Source of the DNA: Batkoa obscura
Lineage: Eukaryota; Entomophthoromycota; Entomophthoromycetes; Entomophthorales; Batkoaceae
Length of the DNA stretch: 64,000 nt
Direction: 5' to 3'
NCBI GenBank assembly: GCA_030770535.1
Contig: JASVEC010000047.1
Coordinates: 217,750-281,749, forward strand
Shown one piece after another: positions 32,780-44,399 of this stretch. The position numbers and the translations under genes were made by a program. Within the stretch, counting starts at the first letter, position 1; each line of letters opens with the position of its first letter. The notes under the pieces are model-generated. The model was not told where the DNA came from. It saw only the letters and a program-made list of their open reading frames with translations, and made no database searches.

Positions 32780-33700
32780 AGCTAACTGTTATGCGTATTA
32801 TATATAGAGAACTTCAATCATAAACTATGTATTATTTTAATATTAGAAGCTTCAAGAGTAATTTTATCTAACAAAAAAAGCAAGTACTTTATAGGTGAGC
32901 TCAATAGAAGGTCATAATCAAAAGGTGATCAGTTATTCATATAAATAAGCGAATTTGATCCGCGTAAATGGAATGAAACTTGTTAAGTATGTAGGAATTA
33001 GGATGTATAACTTTAAAGTTTTTCAATAAAATGAATTTCTTAAAGACCAAATAAGCTGAATTCATCAATTTATTATTTTTCTTGATTCATAGTTTGAATT
33101 ATCATATTTAAATTGTCCCCTTTTATTAAATTTTTACGAAATAGAAATGAAATGTTATCATTTTATTGGTGTTGTATTTATCAAGTAATGTATAAAATTT
33201 AATTAAATTTACATCAAGAAGTGATACAACAGTATTCATATGTAATCTATGTTCATTTTTGTGAGATTGTTTTTACAAATCAATATCTTTAATACCCAAT
33301 TGAGCTATAAACAAACATCAAACCCAATCTTATTCATCGTAATTTATAATAATTACAACTTTAATTACATAAATATATATTTTTATAAATATATAAGCTC
33401 TGAGTTAATTCATCAACAAAAAAACAAATAACTTCATTGTTTTAAACCGTAGTCAAATTTCATTGAGTTTATTTTTTGTTTTCTCTGTGGTTCTAATAAG
33501 AAACTGAATGACTATATCATTTAGAATCTATTCAAATTTGTTGCTCCTGTTGTTCCCAGAATATGATATTACTATATCAAAGGATAATTTATGAATAAAA
33601 TAAGCTCTTATACCTACACTTATGAATTAAAATACTTTTCAGGCAAAAATCAAAATCCGACAAATATAAATAACCATCGCTAAGCTACTAATTTATTATT
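32780..33700. other. AT-rich stretch with no supported gene
   Basis: Nothing could be supported here. A 60-codon Asn/Tyr/Ile-rich frame near 33249 looks like chance. Confidence 0.45.
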
Positions 33701-33783
33701 AATAATAATTCTTAATTTGACAAAAGGTAATCTAAATACCAGCCCTCTTATAACTAAATACCAACCTCGTAATTTTAGCCCCA

Positions 33784-33999
33784 GTGCTCAATAAAATCAT
33801 TTCTACTTTACTTATCCCTGCTTTCAGTTTCCAACTCTGCACTGCTGCTCCAGCTACTACTCCAGTTGATGATGTTGAAGTTTCCAACCTTAATACTAGA
33901 TGTTTACAAATTCATTCTAATTGGAGAAAAGATCCTACTTTAGGTAGATTTGGATGTTATAAATTTAGTTGTATACAAAGCTATGGGATGTTAGTATAA
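33784..33999 (+). pseudogene. Decayed fourth copy of the four-cysteine peptide gene
   Basis: The reading LNKIISTLLIPAFSFQLC then APATTPVDDVE aligns with the other copies, and DPTLGRFGCYKFSC aligns with their cysteine domain. The start codon has become GTG (33784-33786), the second cysteine is replaced (LQIHSNW for LLLCTEW), and the usual stop after the last Cys-Lys is lost, so the frame runs eight codons further. A TATAAATA lies near 33665. This gene is probably no longer functional, unless GTG or another start is used. Confidence 0.75.
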
Positions 34000-35470
34000 T
34001 TATTAAACAAAAGTAATTTCTATAATTTTATTGGAAGTGTATTAGGCTTGAAATGGATTTAAGTGGGTTAAGATTAAACAGTTGATATGAATGGTATGTG
34101 AATATTGAGGTTGTGAGATTCTATTTCAATATTTGTAAATTATACAATACAAACGTTAGTAATCAAGTGTTCATTTGTTGAGCTTATTAAGCTGTCTTTT
34201 ATTTGGGCTTGTTTTATAGATTGCGATTTTTAATATAATTGAATCTAGGCATTCCTTGATAAACTGTCATTGTTTTTTATTTAAACTAAAAATAATTTCA
34301 ATGCCCTACCATCTTTGCAGGTCTCACTCAAACGGGTTTGATTTCTCAAATGCGAAATCAAATACGCTCTGGCACTCACTTCAGAATCTAAGACTGGAAC
34401 AAAATGGCCAAATTTTTCCAAGTTCCTTTCCGGGCTCCTTGAGTTGTCTTCGTTGAGTTTATTTAGTTTATTACTTTCCCACGAAATAAATCACTGCTCT
34501 TTCTTTAATTCAGGTGAGTATCATTACATAAAATTCCTAGCAGTAAGTAAGAATATTTTATTAGAAAAACAAGAACAGTTTATTAACATGTAATATCATA
34601 AACTAACATAGAATCAGTTAAAAACCCTATTTTTACATTCAATCCAACTTAATGTTAAATCATTTTTAATAATTTTACATTGTACTTTATGTTAAATAAG
34701 AGCAATAATCAACAGAAGGTAGATAACTTAGTTAACTTTGTCTCTAAATTTAAAACAAGATAATTTTTAAAAGTTAATAGTTGAATATCAAGAAAAGTAG
34801 CTAAAAAGAAATTGAACTGTTCAATTGATGTATTGAAAAATTCATAGTAACTTGTTTTACAAATTTACATGTAATTAATCGATTTCTGTTAATTTCATTA
34901 TTTTCCTCATCTCCTAAATTAAAACTAACAAGACCAAGTTGAATTTTTCTTAATATTTATTAACAACAAAACAGTTTTAAATGATCGAATAAATAAACTA
35001 CACAAATAAATTTGCTTTAAATTTATCATTTAATATATCAAAATTGATAGCTTCTAGTAATATATGGTTTAATATAATTGAATTGTTATTTTAAAATAAC
35101 ACAATAATAATAATAATACTATCATTATAACGCATATTAAACAAACAATTGTTATAATAGAATAATTTGATACTTTCAAATTAATTTAAATTTCCAACCT
35201 TCAGTATAACGAAAATCAAAGTGTCTATTTAATAATTTCTTTGATAACCATATTTTTACCTTGAATTTCAAATACTTTATTTAAAAATTCAGAGATAACA
35301 AAAGACTTAAATATTCATACCCTTGGATTGGAAGTTATTTCATAGAAGATAACTTCCCTTTAAATTCGACTTTTAAAATTATGAATCTTTTTTAGTAAAC
35401 ATAAATGATGAGTTGATACTACATTTGAACACCCTAATAATAGTTTATAGTTGTTAATATTGATGTTGGT
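34000..35470. other. Mostly empty stretch with a LINE-like scrap
   Basis: Around 34256-34460 the sequence is less AT-rich; its - strand reads KIWPFCSSL and SECQSVFDFAFE, resembling the RIWPILFQTSEMNAFC piece of the LINE debris at 2.6-2.7 kb. The rest, including 34.5-35.4 kb, shows nothing I can assign. Confidence 0.35.
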
Positions 35471-35475
35471 ATGTT

Positions 35476-37364
35476 TCATTGATTATTGACTCTCTTTGAT
35501 AAATCCCGCTTGAAACGTTTGATATTTTTGATAATTAAATTCGTTGTATCTGGAATAAGTGAATTGCTTTGAATCACTAAATTCACTACTTTGGATAAAT
35601 ACTTATTTAGAAGTCTCAGCTCGGATAGCTCAGGAAGTTCTAGTGGCTTAAAGGTTTCTTCTAATATATTACTTAATATACTGCTAAAATTTAAGGGTAC
35701 TTGGATATAAATTAATTAGAAACTAATTTATTTTGAACTGATAATGACGTTTTTTTAATATCCTGAAAGATGATGTTTCTTTGAAAATTAAATTGAACTT
35801 GCTATTGACTAAAGCAGATGGAACCTAAGATAGTTTTAGTATATAGCAATTGCTATCCACATAGCGCTAATTATATGTATTATTAGTATCGTTTACATTT
35901 TTTAACTTACTAATGAACATTGTCATGATTCAAAGTAAAAAAATCAAATACTAAAAAAACTTATTATTTTATTAAAGTAGCTAATGAATTTTTATTTAAA
36001 CTATTAATAATATTAGTTTCATCACGTCCGAATGAAACATTATTAAACTGAAGTAAAATAGAGTTGGTGTTTTTATATACTAACTCTTTTTCAGATCCTT
36101 TAAAAACAATGTAACAAAGCTTAACTGCTTCAACATTGGGAAAGAAACATAAAACATCTAAGATGTCTTGAAACAATAAACCACAACTATCAAACACTAA
36201 ACGTTTTAAAAATTTACATTGAATTGGATTGATCATAGCTAAGGGCTGTCTATAGTAATAATCATTATTGTTATCATATTAATTTTCATCTAAATCAAAA
36301 TGCTTAGAAGAAATGAATGTATCTGTTTCATGATAAATATCAACGAAACAAAACTCAGTAGTTTGTATTATTGATAATAAACAAATCGAACTTAATACTG
36401 TGTATAATTCTTGATGTTCTCGAATACTGACTTTCTTTAAATTTGATAATAAGTTTAAATCTGTTATTTCAAGCATCGTTGGATTAACATAACCTAAAGA
36501 TTAGATTTTATATTTATCTAGTTTATTAGATATGCTTTTATCAACATTATAATTGAATGGGTACAAATAAATATCATTATAAGTTGACAGATTTTTCATT
36601 TAATTGAAATATCATATCAAACGATCTAAACAGATTATGAGCTTACTTGTAGAATCATAATATATAAGATAATCAAAGTGCCATAGTAAGATTCTTAAAT
36701 ACAAAAATACATCATATATAAGATAATCAAATCCATAATTCATTTCATCATCATCGTACGAGACTATTGATAATTTTAACAATGGCAGTTTATCTTTTAT
36801 CTTTGTTAATGTGCTTGAATCAGCATTATAGTCTGAGTGCAACTCTAACGATTTAAGTTTGTTTGGATTAAGATAGTTTATAAATCCATTGGTATTAACA
36901 CTAACACTATTGATACTGAGAAACTCAATATCATCCAACATTTGCTTAAACTGTGGCAAACAACTTACGAATTTTTCATATTCATCATAAGATATATATA
37001 TACTAAGCTTTTTTAATTTAGGATATAAGTTTGAAGCTAATAATACGTCTAATTCTTTTAATCCGCCCTCGAAGCTGATACATAAACTGGTGGTATTTGA
37101 ACATAGCTCTAAACAATGATAGTCATCACTGCTATTCATGATTAAATCTCTTATTTTATCTCCATCCGTAATTGTAAAATTATTTTGAAGTTCATGGTAA
37201 TCGTGATCAAAGTAAACAGAATTGCATAAACTATTGTATATTATATCATAAATACGACTATAAAGAAATTTATTCAAAAAACAAAGATCAAACAAATCAT
37301 CTGGGTTAACTAAATTAAATATTTGTAACAAAATAATATCTGGTAAACCTTCCAGTTTAAGCAT
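35476..37364 (-). pseudogene. Broken F-box/LRR protein gene
   Basis: The start at 37364 opens MLKLEGLPDIILLQIFNLVN, a standard F-box (LP..IL..IF.....DL..L). Leucine-rich segments follow through about residue 210 (LYPKLKKLSIYI, LNPNKLKSLELHS). F-box/LRR proteins recruit substrates to SCF ubiquitin ligases. The gene then breaks down. A short foldback-MITE scrap lies at 36684-36713, and the frame ends at 36612. LRR-like pieces continue at 36476-36279, 36236-35964 (the same frame, parted by a TAA at 36279-36281) and about 35720-35476 (LPELSELRLLNKYLS, ending in TGA). At least one frame change and two stops lie between. The first 250 codons could still be made as a truncated protein. Confidence 0.72.
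36684..36713 (+). repeat. 30-bp scrap of the foldback MITE inside the F-box gene
   Basis: TAGTAAGATTCTTAAATACA and the following AAAAATACATC match the right end of the foldback element at 29 of 30 positions. An 18-bp direct repeat (ATATATAAGATAATCAAA) stands on both sides at 36660-36677 and 36714-36731, so the protein reads FDYLIY twice. Confidence 0.8.
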
Positions 37365-37548
37365 TTTATTTGTATGTTAAAGAGAAATTTCATAAAATAA
37401 TTTGATCTTTTATATTAAGACAACAACGTAGTTTGATTCTAGGGTTTTGAAAAAGTATCTAGATTATTCTATATTCAACTTGTATAGTTTGCTTTAATTA
37501 AGTATAATATTTTTACTTTCTGTAACTTGGTTATTTTACACAAGATGT

Positions 37549-37644
37549 GGGATGTATTTTTTTGTCTAAGGATTTTGCTAACAATCTTTGTACTCAAATA
37601 GTGCTTAAAAAATGGAAAAGTAATGAAACCAAAAAAACATCCCT
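37549..37644 (-). mobile_element. Foldback MITE, copy F22
   Basis: 96 bp, ends GGGATGT and ACATCCCT, target duplication ATGT (37545-37548 and 37645-37648). It lies upstream of the F-box gene start. Confidence 0.9.
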
Positions 37645-38375
37645 ATGTCCTATTTTAAAAAAGCGAAAGAAACAAAAAAAATTGTGGATGTTATTTTTAA
37701 GCATCTGTAGTTGTTTTATGATAATAAAAATAAGATCATGAATTTACTATATAGCATCCGATATAAGCTTTAAATATAAAAGATATAAGGATTAAAAGAT
37801 ATTGTTAAATTTTCTATTTTTATTAAATTAATTGAATGAGTAAATAAATACTAAAAACTAAATAGAGGTGTTTTTTGAGTACAATTATTTTCAAAATTTA
37901 GATTTTTTATAAATGGACAAAATACTAATGCAAAAAAGCATTCCCAAATTCAAGTTGAAAAATCATTAAACAGTACCCTAATAAACTTTTTGTAAACCAT
38001 ATCTTGTATAAAAGATAGAGAAGCTTATCTTGTTTCCTTCAGTTTGATCATTTTTATTATATATTAAAAGATGTTTAAGAATGACATGAAACATTAAAAA
38101 TCGATATAAATGAATAAAGAAATAATATAAAACTAAACAAATAATAAATTCATTACATAACATTTCTATACTTTTATTTTTAAAATAATATAAAATACTA
38201 AAATTATTATAATCGAAACCAATAGACGCCAGGAAAGTTTTTATGATCCTTTTTAATTTACTATATTTAATATTAATATTAAATACAAACTTTAGTACCA
38301 TTCAACTATGAATCTAAATAGAAGAATTTAATATGCATGTAATTTTAAATAATGATATGATCTTCTTTATTAAAT

Positions 38376-39988
38376 TTAAAGCTTATTACCTAATTTCGTT
38401 GAACTTAAAAACTGTTCTAAATTATTCAAAAGAACAGCCCCCATAGATGGGGAGGTAGGGAAGACAAATTCATTGAATTGTTCATCGGTATACTTTTTAA
38501 AATAAGAATTCCTCAATCCTTTTATGAACTCTTCCACTTTTTCAACAGGAACTAAAGAAACGGTAGCACCACCCCATCCAGCCCCAGTAAGACGAGAACC
38601 CAAAGCACCATGTTGAAGGGCTAATTGAGTTAATTGATTTAATTCTGGACATGAGCAATCAAATAATAAATTGCATGAAGCTTGAGAATCATTCATGAGG
38701 TTTCCTAATTTGCTAGCTACATCTGGGCTTGAACTTTCACATAACTCACAGTATTGATAAACTCTTAAAGCCTCAGAAAATACATGCTTAGCTCGTTTGT
38801 AAAGTTCAAATTTAGTACGATCTACGTCGTATTTGGTGAAGAAGAGTTGTTCAACTTTCTCTAAGGGTAATTTGGAATCTCTTGAAAAAGACTCAACAGT
38901 GTAAGGTTCTTTGTTAATATGCTCTTTTGTAAGCTTTAAAAATTCTGTTAGTTTATCCAAATTACTTGTATTAGAGTTGTTTTTATAGTAGGCATCCAAT
39001 ACTGTTTTTAAAGTAGGAGCTTCGAATAAATCAATATCCAATTTTAAATAGCTAGCTAATAAATAGGCTACCATTCTAGTTTCTACTACTCTCAAATTAT
39101 AATGGTATTTAGCTGATTTTTGTTTATCTGCTACTATATTCGAATTGGCAATAACAAATACACATTCTGGTGTTAAATTAGGTAATTTAACTAACCTAGC
39201 ATTTAACGTGGGGATAAATTCAATATTTAAAAGTGCATTTTTACGAGCTAAAATAGAGCAAGTTTGGTCCATACCACCACCATTAACACCAACGTAACGT
39301 TCACTATTTACACATAATTTTGCTAACTCCTTTTGTTTTAATGGTATATTCTGTGAGTAGCTAGTAGCTAAGGACATGCAAACAACTAAAGCTGAGCTTG
39401 AAGATAAACCTGAGCCGGCTGGTACAGTTCCATCGATCATAATTTTGATTTTTTTTACTTTATTGTTTGGTTTTGTTTCCAATACCCCTTTATAACCAGC
39501 CAAACAATAATTATACCATTCATGTTTTTCCATATCAACATTTACAAGTCCTTCCTCTTTGCTTAAAAGTTTTATGGTTGCTTTGCGATACTTTGGATTT
39601 ATATTGCTAATTTCTAATCCTTCTTCACCAGCTCTTACTTCTTTATCTTCTACATACACAGCTCCTAGGATATCCTTTTCAATTCCCATAGGTAGCACTC
39701 CAAATCCGCAATAATCGATATGTTCACCTTACGCCTTATTAATAATTTAACTTCATATTATTTTTAGCTTACCTATTATGTTGACTCTTCCTGGTGCCCT
39801 TGAAATGAAATGAGGGATTACATTAAATTGTTTTTGAAATTCTTTTATTAATTTTTTGTAACGAAGACTAATAAAAATATTTAAACTGTTAATTATATTG
39901 ATGACATAAATACTTACTTTTGGCTTTGAACTTGTAAATCTGAGTATATTTCATTAAGTTGATTAATTGAAGGTACTGAATGATCCAT
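38376..39988 (-). CDS. GAL1: Galactokinase
   Basis: This enzyme phosphorylates galactose at C1 with ATP, the first committed step of the Leloir pathway, in the cytosol. Exons are 39918-39988, 39773-39867 and 38376-39727, parted by introns of 50 nt (GTAAGT...TTATTAG) and 45 nt (GTAAGC...GTAAG). Phases agree and give 505 residues, close to the usual 500-530 for fungi. All three GHMP-kinase signatures are present: RAPGRVNIIGEHIDY near residues 46-61, VPAGSGLSSSSALVV near 158-172, and TGAGWGGATVSLV near 445. The start ATG at 39988 follows an AT-rich leader. A 440-codon open part alone would lack motif 1, so the two small upstream exons are needed. It could serve N-acetylgalactosamine instead (GALK2-like); galactose is the better guess. 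Confidence 0.93.
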
Positions 39989-40448
39989 TTTTGATTTTTA
40001 AAAATCTTTTTTTTTTGTCATTTTATACTTCAATGGCTTAAAGTTTAAACACTGCCAATAAAAAATTGTGGACTTTATTAACCCAATAAAATGGAAATAA
40101 ATTACCAAAGCTGTCTTATGATTTAAGTTGAATTTCAGATGATTAAAATTTATATTTATTTTGAGACTAAATTTTCTATTTTGAAAAAATAGCTACTAGT
40201 TCCTTCTTTTTATGTAACTTCACATAAAATAACAATACATGTAGTTATGAATTTTATCAATTACAATGTACTTTTTTGATAAAATTATAAATGACTTAGA
40301 AAACTACCAAGTCCTTGTTACTGGCTATAGAAAAGTTGAAAAACACTTTGAAAAGTACTTCAAACTAAAGCTCAACCAACAAATAGCCCAAGATGTTAAA
40401 TGGATTTATAATTAAATTATTTGTTCCTAAATTCAAGGAAAGCAGGAA

Positions 40449-40521
40449 GCTCCGTTAGCTCAGTTGGCAGAGCGTGGTGCTAATAACGCTAAGGTCATAG
40501 GTTCAAGCCCTATACGGAGCA
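40449..40521 (+). tRNA. tRNA-Ile (AAT), copy 3
   Basis: Identical to the copies at 22704, 31963 and 55291, but on the + strand. A TTTTT lies about 20 bases past the 3' end. Confidence 0.96.
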
Positions 40522-40829
40522 TAATCCTGCAATATTAGGAAAGTTTTTGACTTTAATTACAAGGTTTAAATAACTAAATTATAGCTTAAAACTGCTTTTT
40601 ATCGAACACTATGTGTTTTTATAAAGTATCTTTAATAGAATTTTATAAGGTTTTTGCAATTTCTGTTTATTAGCAGTATTTTATTATTAGATACTTTGAG
40701 CATTTATAAACCTATAATGTTAATTATCGATTATTATGGTTGTAAACAAGATAATAAGTATTGACAAAATAACGCAGCTGATTTTGTTTATTTAATTTGA
40801 AATAATTAAAATAATGAATACAATTTCAA

Positions 40830-43508
40830 TTAATTTCCATTTGATCTCTTACCATTTCTCCTTAAACCTTCTGTTTCTAGTATCTTCTCAGCTTCCTTTT
40901 CCAATTCGGATGTTCTTCTATAACCATTACGAAGTTGTGGTATTTTACGGACATGAGCTTCTGGAAAGATATCTAAATCATCATTGATTGGTTCATATTG
41001 ATGCAGATTAACAAAACTCTTGGATTGTTTTATTAAATCACTTAATGACAACTTTTTATTAGAATCTATTGTAATATTCTCATTATAATTTTCAGTTTCC
41101 TCATTGTGATTCTTTAATAATTGAGATGGTATTGGTAAAGGTAGTTTATTATTAAGATAGGGATCAATGGTTAATTTAACATTTTGGGTTTTAAACTTAA
41201 AAAAGTCTCGATCTCCAATATCTTTAAACCTTCTAGTAAATACTTCTCCAGGATCCAATGTTTTTTTTGGAAATAATTGTTTTAGTTTATATTGATTTTG
41301 AAGATCCACCTGTTTTTTATTAGCTTCATCATCAGCTGCCCAATCAGCTACATAAGTTAAATCATCTTGTGCTATCATTTCTTTAATATCTTGCTTCTCA
41401 AATTCAAGTCTTTTTGTGCTATTGATTTGATAATACATTAACCTTTCTTTTGAATATTGCTCTGCTAATTTTACTGACATATCATATACTTTTTTATTTA
41501 TAATGTCATTATTATCTATCAATTTCTTTTGTCCTTTAGACATCCTATCTTTCCTTTTATTCACCCTAATTTCATCAATAAATACAGACTCATCCAATGA
41601 ATTATCATCAAGTTCAACCAAGTGTCGTTGCTTAATAGTACTATGTTCAACATCTGAATAAGTATTAAAGTCAATGTCCCTCTTAATTTTATCATCATTA
41701 TCACCGTCAATACCATTTTTTACTTCACTAGAGCTATCTATTTCATTATCAATCAATTTAATTTGTTCAATTTGCTGGAGTTTTTCTAATTTATTATCTT
41801 TATCTTTATTCCATTCCTTCATCACCTTATCTAGTGAATTCTCCTCTGGATTTATCCCCTTCTGACTTTTAACTTCATTGATACATTTGTTAAAATCAAG
41901 TTTTGTTTTATTAGCTTTAACACTTATACGTTCAACAATACTAATCCTTGGCTTATTTAATTTTCTAGTTTGGTTTTTCATTAGCCTTCTTCTTTTTTCA
42001 TAAATACTATCATCACTTGAACTCATTGTCTTTTCCTCAAATACGATAGTTTGGTGCATTATATCCTTACTGTTATTTTCAATATTTATTTCTTTTGATT
42101 GAACTAGCTTCTCTTGTGTTAATTTATTGGTGGAGCCAGGCTTAATATTGTCTTTTATATTCCCTGTGCTTATACTCTTATTTTCAACTAGAGGAATATC
42201 TTTTTCCATAATGAGTTCTTTGATTTCAGTTAAAGGGTTTTTGTAATCTACATTTAGATTACTTAGTTTGTTATTATCTTGGATATGATTAACTGTTTCA
42301 ATACTTTTATCTTCCTTTGAATTGATATTACCTACTTTACCCTGAGCCAGATTCTCATTGCTTAATCTGTTATTATCTCGGATATTATTAACTGTTTCAA
42401 TACTTTTATTTTCCTTTGAATCGATATCATTTACTTCATTCTGAATCGCATCACTTAATTTGGGTTGAATTGGAGTACGTTCTTTAGTTTGAGTTGCTCT
42501 ATTGACTCTAGATAGGACCTTATTATTTACTTCAGCTTGGGTTGGATTACTTGCTTTAGGCTGAGCTATAACATCTATTTTAGATTGAAAAGCCTCCCTT
42601 GTACTGACTTGGATTAAATTCCTTATTTTGGGTTGATTTATAACATTTGCTTTGATCGGAATCTTATTACTTACTTTAGATTGAGCTGCAGTATTTACTT
42701 TAGCTTGAATCACATTATTTGGCTTGGGTTGACTCATTTTAGCTTGAACTGAGTTAATTCCTTTAGTTTGAATTGCTTTATTTGTCCTAGTTTGAATTGC
42801 GATAGTTGCTCTATTTTGAATCGGATTACTTGATTTCATTTGATTTACTCTAGGCTTGGTTGGAGTATTTGTTTTGGATTGAACTACTTTAGGCTTATTT
42901 GGAGTACTTGTTTTACTCAAAACTGTTTCACCCACTTTAGTATCATTCGCATCACTTTTTTTATCTTGAACTGGATTGTTTTCTTTATTTTGAATCAAAA
43001 TTACTGATTTGCCTTCAATTGAATTATCTGAACTATTTTGCTTTTCAACGTCATCTTTCTTAACCTCTTTTTCGCTTTTGTCATTGATATCAATGATTAT
43101 AGCTTTATTTGGGATTTCTTGATTATTGATTTCGCTTGTTTTAATTATCTTTACATTTTCTTTATAGCTGTTAATTGGAGAAGCTGCAGATTCCGTCTTT
43201 TGTTTTACAATTGAATTGTTCTCATACCTTTCCTCTGTAGGCCCAGTTTTTGTATTATAATCACTATGATTATCTATTTTACTTTCCTTATTTTCTCGTA
43301 GCCATTTACCCCACATACTTAAAACAGTCCTCTTTCTTTGAGTTTCATCTAATCCATCATTTTGTTTTAAAGAAACATAAAGTGCCATCATATTTTTTCT
43401 AAATGAATGTTTATCCAACTTTAATAAATCTCTTCCTTTTATTTTATCATCCATGCTTAAAAATTGACTTATTTTAAATAGATTGTAAGTTCCTTTTTTA
43501 CCCTCCAT
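40830..43508 (-). CDS. Large low-complexity protein with conserved ends
   Basis: 892 residues in one exon. The N-terminal 80 residues include RDLLKLDKHSFRKNMMALYV and SMWGKWLRENK, matching the start of the two-exon gene at 23471-24564. Residues about 200-370 are a Gln/Lys/Asn/Thr-rich region of loose repeats built on IQxKxxN.xQ. Two near-copies of a 30-residue unit (NNIRDNNRLSNENLAQGKV and NHIQDNNKLSNLNV) follow. The C-terminal 200 residues carry YVADWAADDEA, PKKTLDPGEVFTRRF and RRTSELEKEAEKILE, again shared with the smaller gene. No membrane segment or signal peptide. The composition suggests an intrinsically disordered scaffold or nuclear protein. I do not recognise the family. Confidence 0.78.
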   Translation of the reverse strand: MEGKKGTYNLFKISQFLSMDDKIKGRDLLKLDKHSFRKNMMALYVSLKQNDGLDETQRKRTVLSMWGKWLRENKESKIDNHSDYNTKTGPTEERYENNSIVKQKTESAASPINSYKENVKIIKTSEINNQEIPNKAIIIDINDKSEKEVKKDDVEKQNSSDNSIEGKSVILIQNKENNPVQDKKSDANDTKVGETVLSKTSTPNKPKVVQSKTNTPTKPRVNQMKSSNPIQNRATIAIQTRTNKAIQTKGINSVQAKMSQPKPNNVIQAKVNTAAQSKVSNKIPIKANVINQPKIRNLIQVSTREAFQSKIDVIAQPKASNPTQAEVNNKVLSRVNRATQTKERTPIQPKLSDAIQNEVNDIDSKENKSIETVNNIRDNNRLSNENLAQGKVGNINSKEDKSIETVNHIQDNNKLSNLNVDYKNPLTEIKELIMEKDIPLVENKSISTGNIKDNIKPGSTNKLTQEKLVQSKEINIENNSKDIMHQTIVFEEKTMSSSDDSIYEKRRRLMKNQTRKLNKPRISIVERISVKANKTKLDFNKCINEVKSQKGINPEENSLDKVMKEWNKDKDNKLEKLQQIEQIKLIDNEIDSSSEVKNGIDGDNDDKIKRDIDFNTYSDVEHSTIKQRHLVELDDNSLDESVFIDEIRVNKRKDRMSKGQKKLIDNNDIINKKVYDMSVKLAEQYSKERLMYYQINSTKRLEFEKQDIKEMIAQDDLTYVADWAADDEANKKQVDLQNQYKLKQLFPKKTLDPGEVFTRRFKDIGDRDFFKFKTQNVKLTIDPYLNNKLPLPIPSQLLKNHNEETENYNENITIDSNKKLSLSDLIKQSKSFVNLHQYEPINDDLDIFPEAHVRKIPQLRNGYRRTSELEKEAEKILETEGLRRNGKRSNGN

Positions 43509-43519
43509 TGTTGTAATTT

Positions 43520-44105
43520 TAAAAAAAATGATTATGATCCCCTCTTGCTTTCATCTTTGTTTCATTGATTTTAATTGGTTGATAATAATCAATGAAAAGT
43601 TGAATATTTTTTCATTTGGGTAGGAGTGACTTAGCCTAATTATTGTATCAATTGACTGCTTTTAAATAAAACTTTTTCCAAAAGCTCATAATAAGGATAA
43701 AGCTTCTTTATTATAATGTGTATTTTATATTGCGTTTTATCTCAATAAAAACAACCTTGGAAAGACTTATTTTAAAAAAAAGGTTTGCGACGATTCATAA
43801 CATTGAGTGGAAATTTACTTTGAAGCATAATATTGATGATTTTACAAAAGTCTTTATAAAATTATTCAGAAGTAAGCTTTAAAGCATCATTAGTAACAAT
43901 ATTGTCTCAAATTTATATTATTAAAAAGCACTATCGTTATTTCCAAAAGCCTAAATTAATAACATGTAGTTAATAGAATTAAATCATTTCAGCTTAAAAA
44001 TAAACATTGGAATTAAAATAGTGGATAATGATGCCTTTTTGAATTTTGTCTAATTGTTACTTTTTTAAGCAATCAAAATATGGCCAATATTGCAAAGATC
44101 AAAAA
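43520..44105. other. Upstream region of the large protein, no gene seen
   Basis: AT-rich with no supported frame or repeat. Confidence 0.45.
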
Positions 44106-44112
44106 TAAATAT

Positions 44113-44209
44113 GGTGATGTATTTTTGTATTTAAGAATTTTACTAATAATTTTTCCACTCAAATAGCGTTTAAGATGGAAAAAGTAATGAAGCCAAAAAA
44201 AACACTCCC
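44113..44209 (-). mobile_element. Foldback MITE, copy F23
   Basis: 97 bp, left end GGTGATGT, right end CACTCCC, ATAT on both sides. Confidence 0.9.
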
Positions 44210-44399
44210 ATATGTTAGTTTTTTTATTTTAAAAGGAACCTTTAAACTCGAACTAAATGTTTTGTTAATATATATTAGAGATTTTTTACTATTTATTGAT
44301 ATTTTTGGTGCTAATAAAGATATCAAAAGTACGATATCTTTTTATCCTTGAAAGGCTTACATCTAAGTGTTTTATTTATCAAGATGATGATGAATGTAC

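Noticed and set aside
37863-37946. Foldback-like stretch with GAGGTGTTTTTT and GCATTCCC ends
   Set aside because: The ends look similar but the core does not match the family; it may be a very old copy or another element.
37978-38301. 107-codon open frame on the - strand after galactokinase
   Set aside because: Ile/Phe/Tyr/Asn-rich, no motif, no start context, no paralogue; probably chance in AT-rich 3' DNA.
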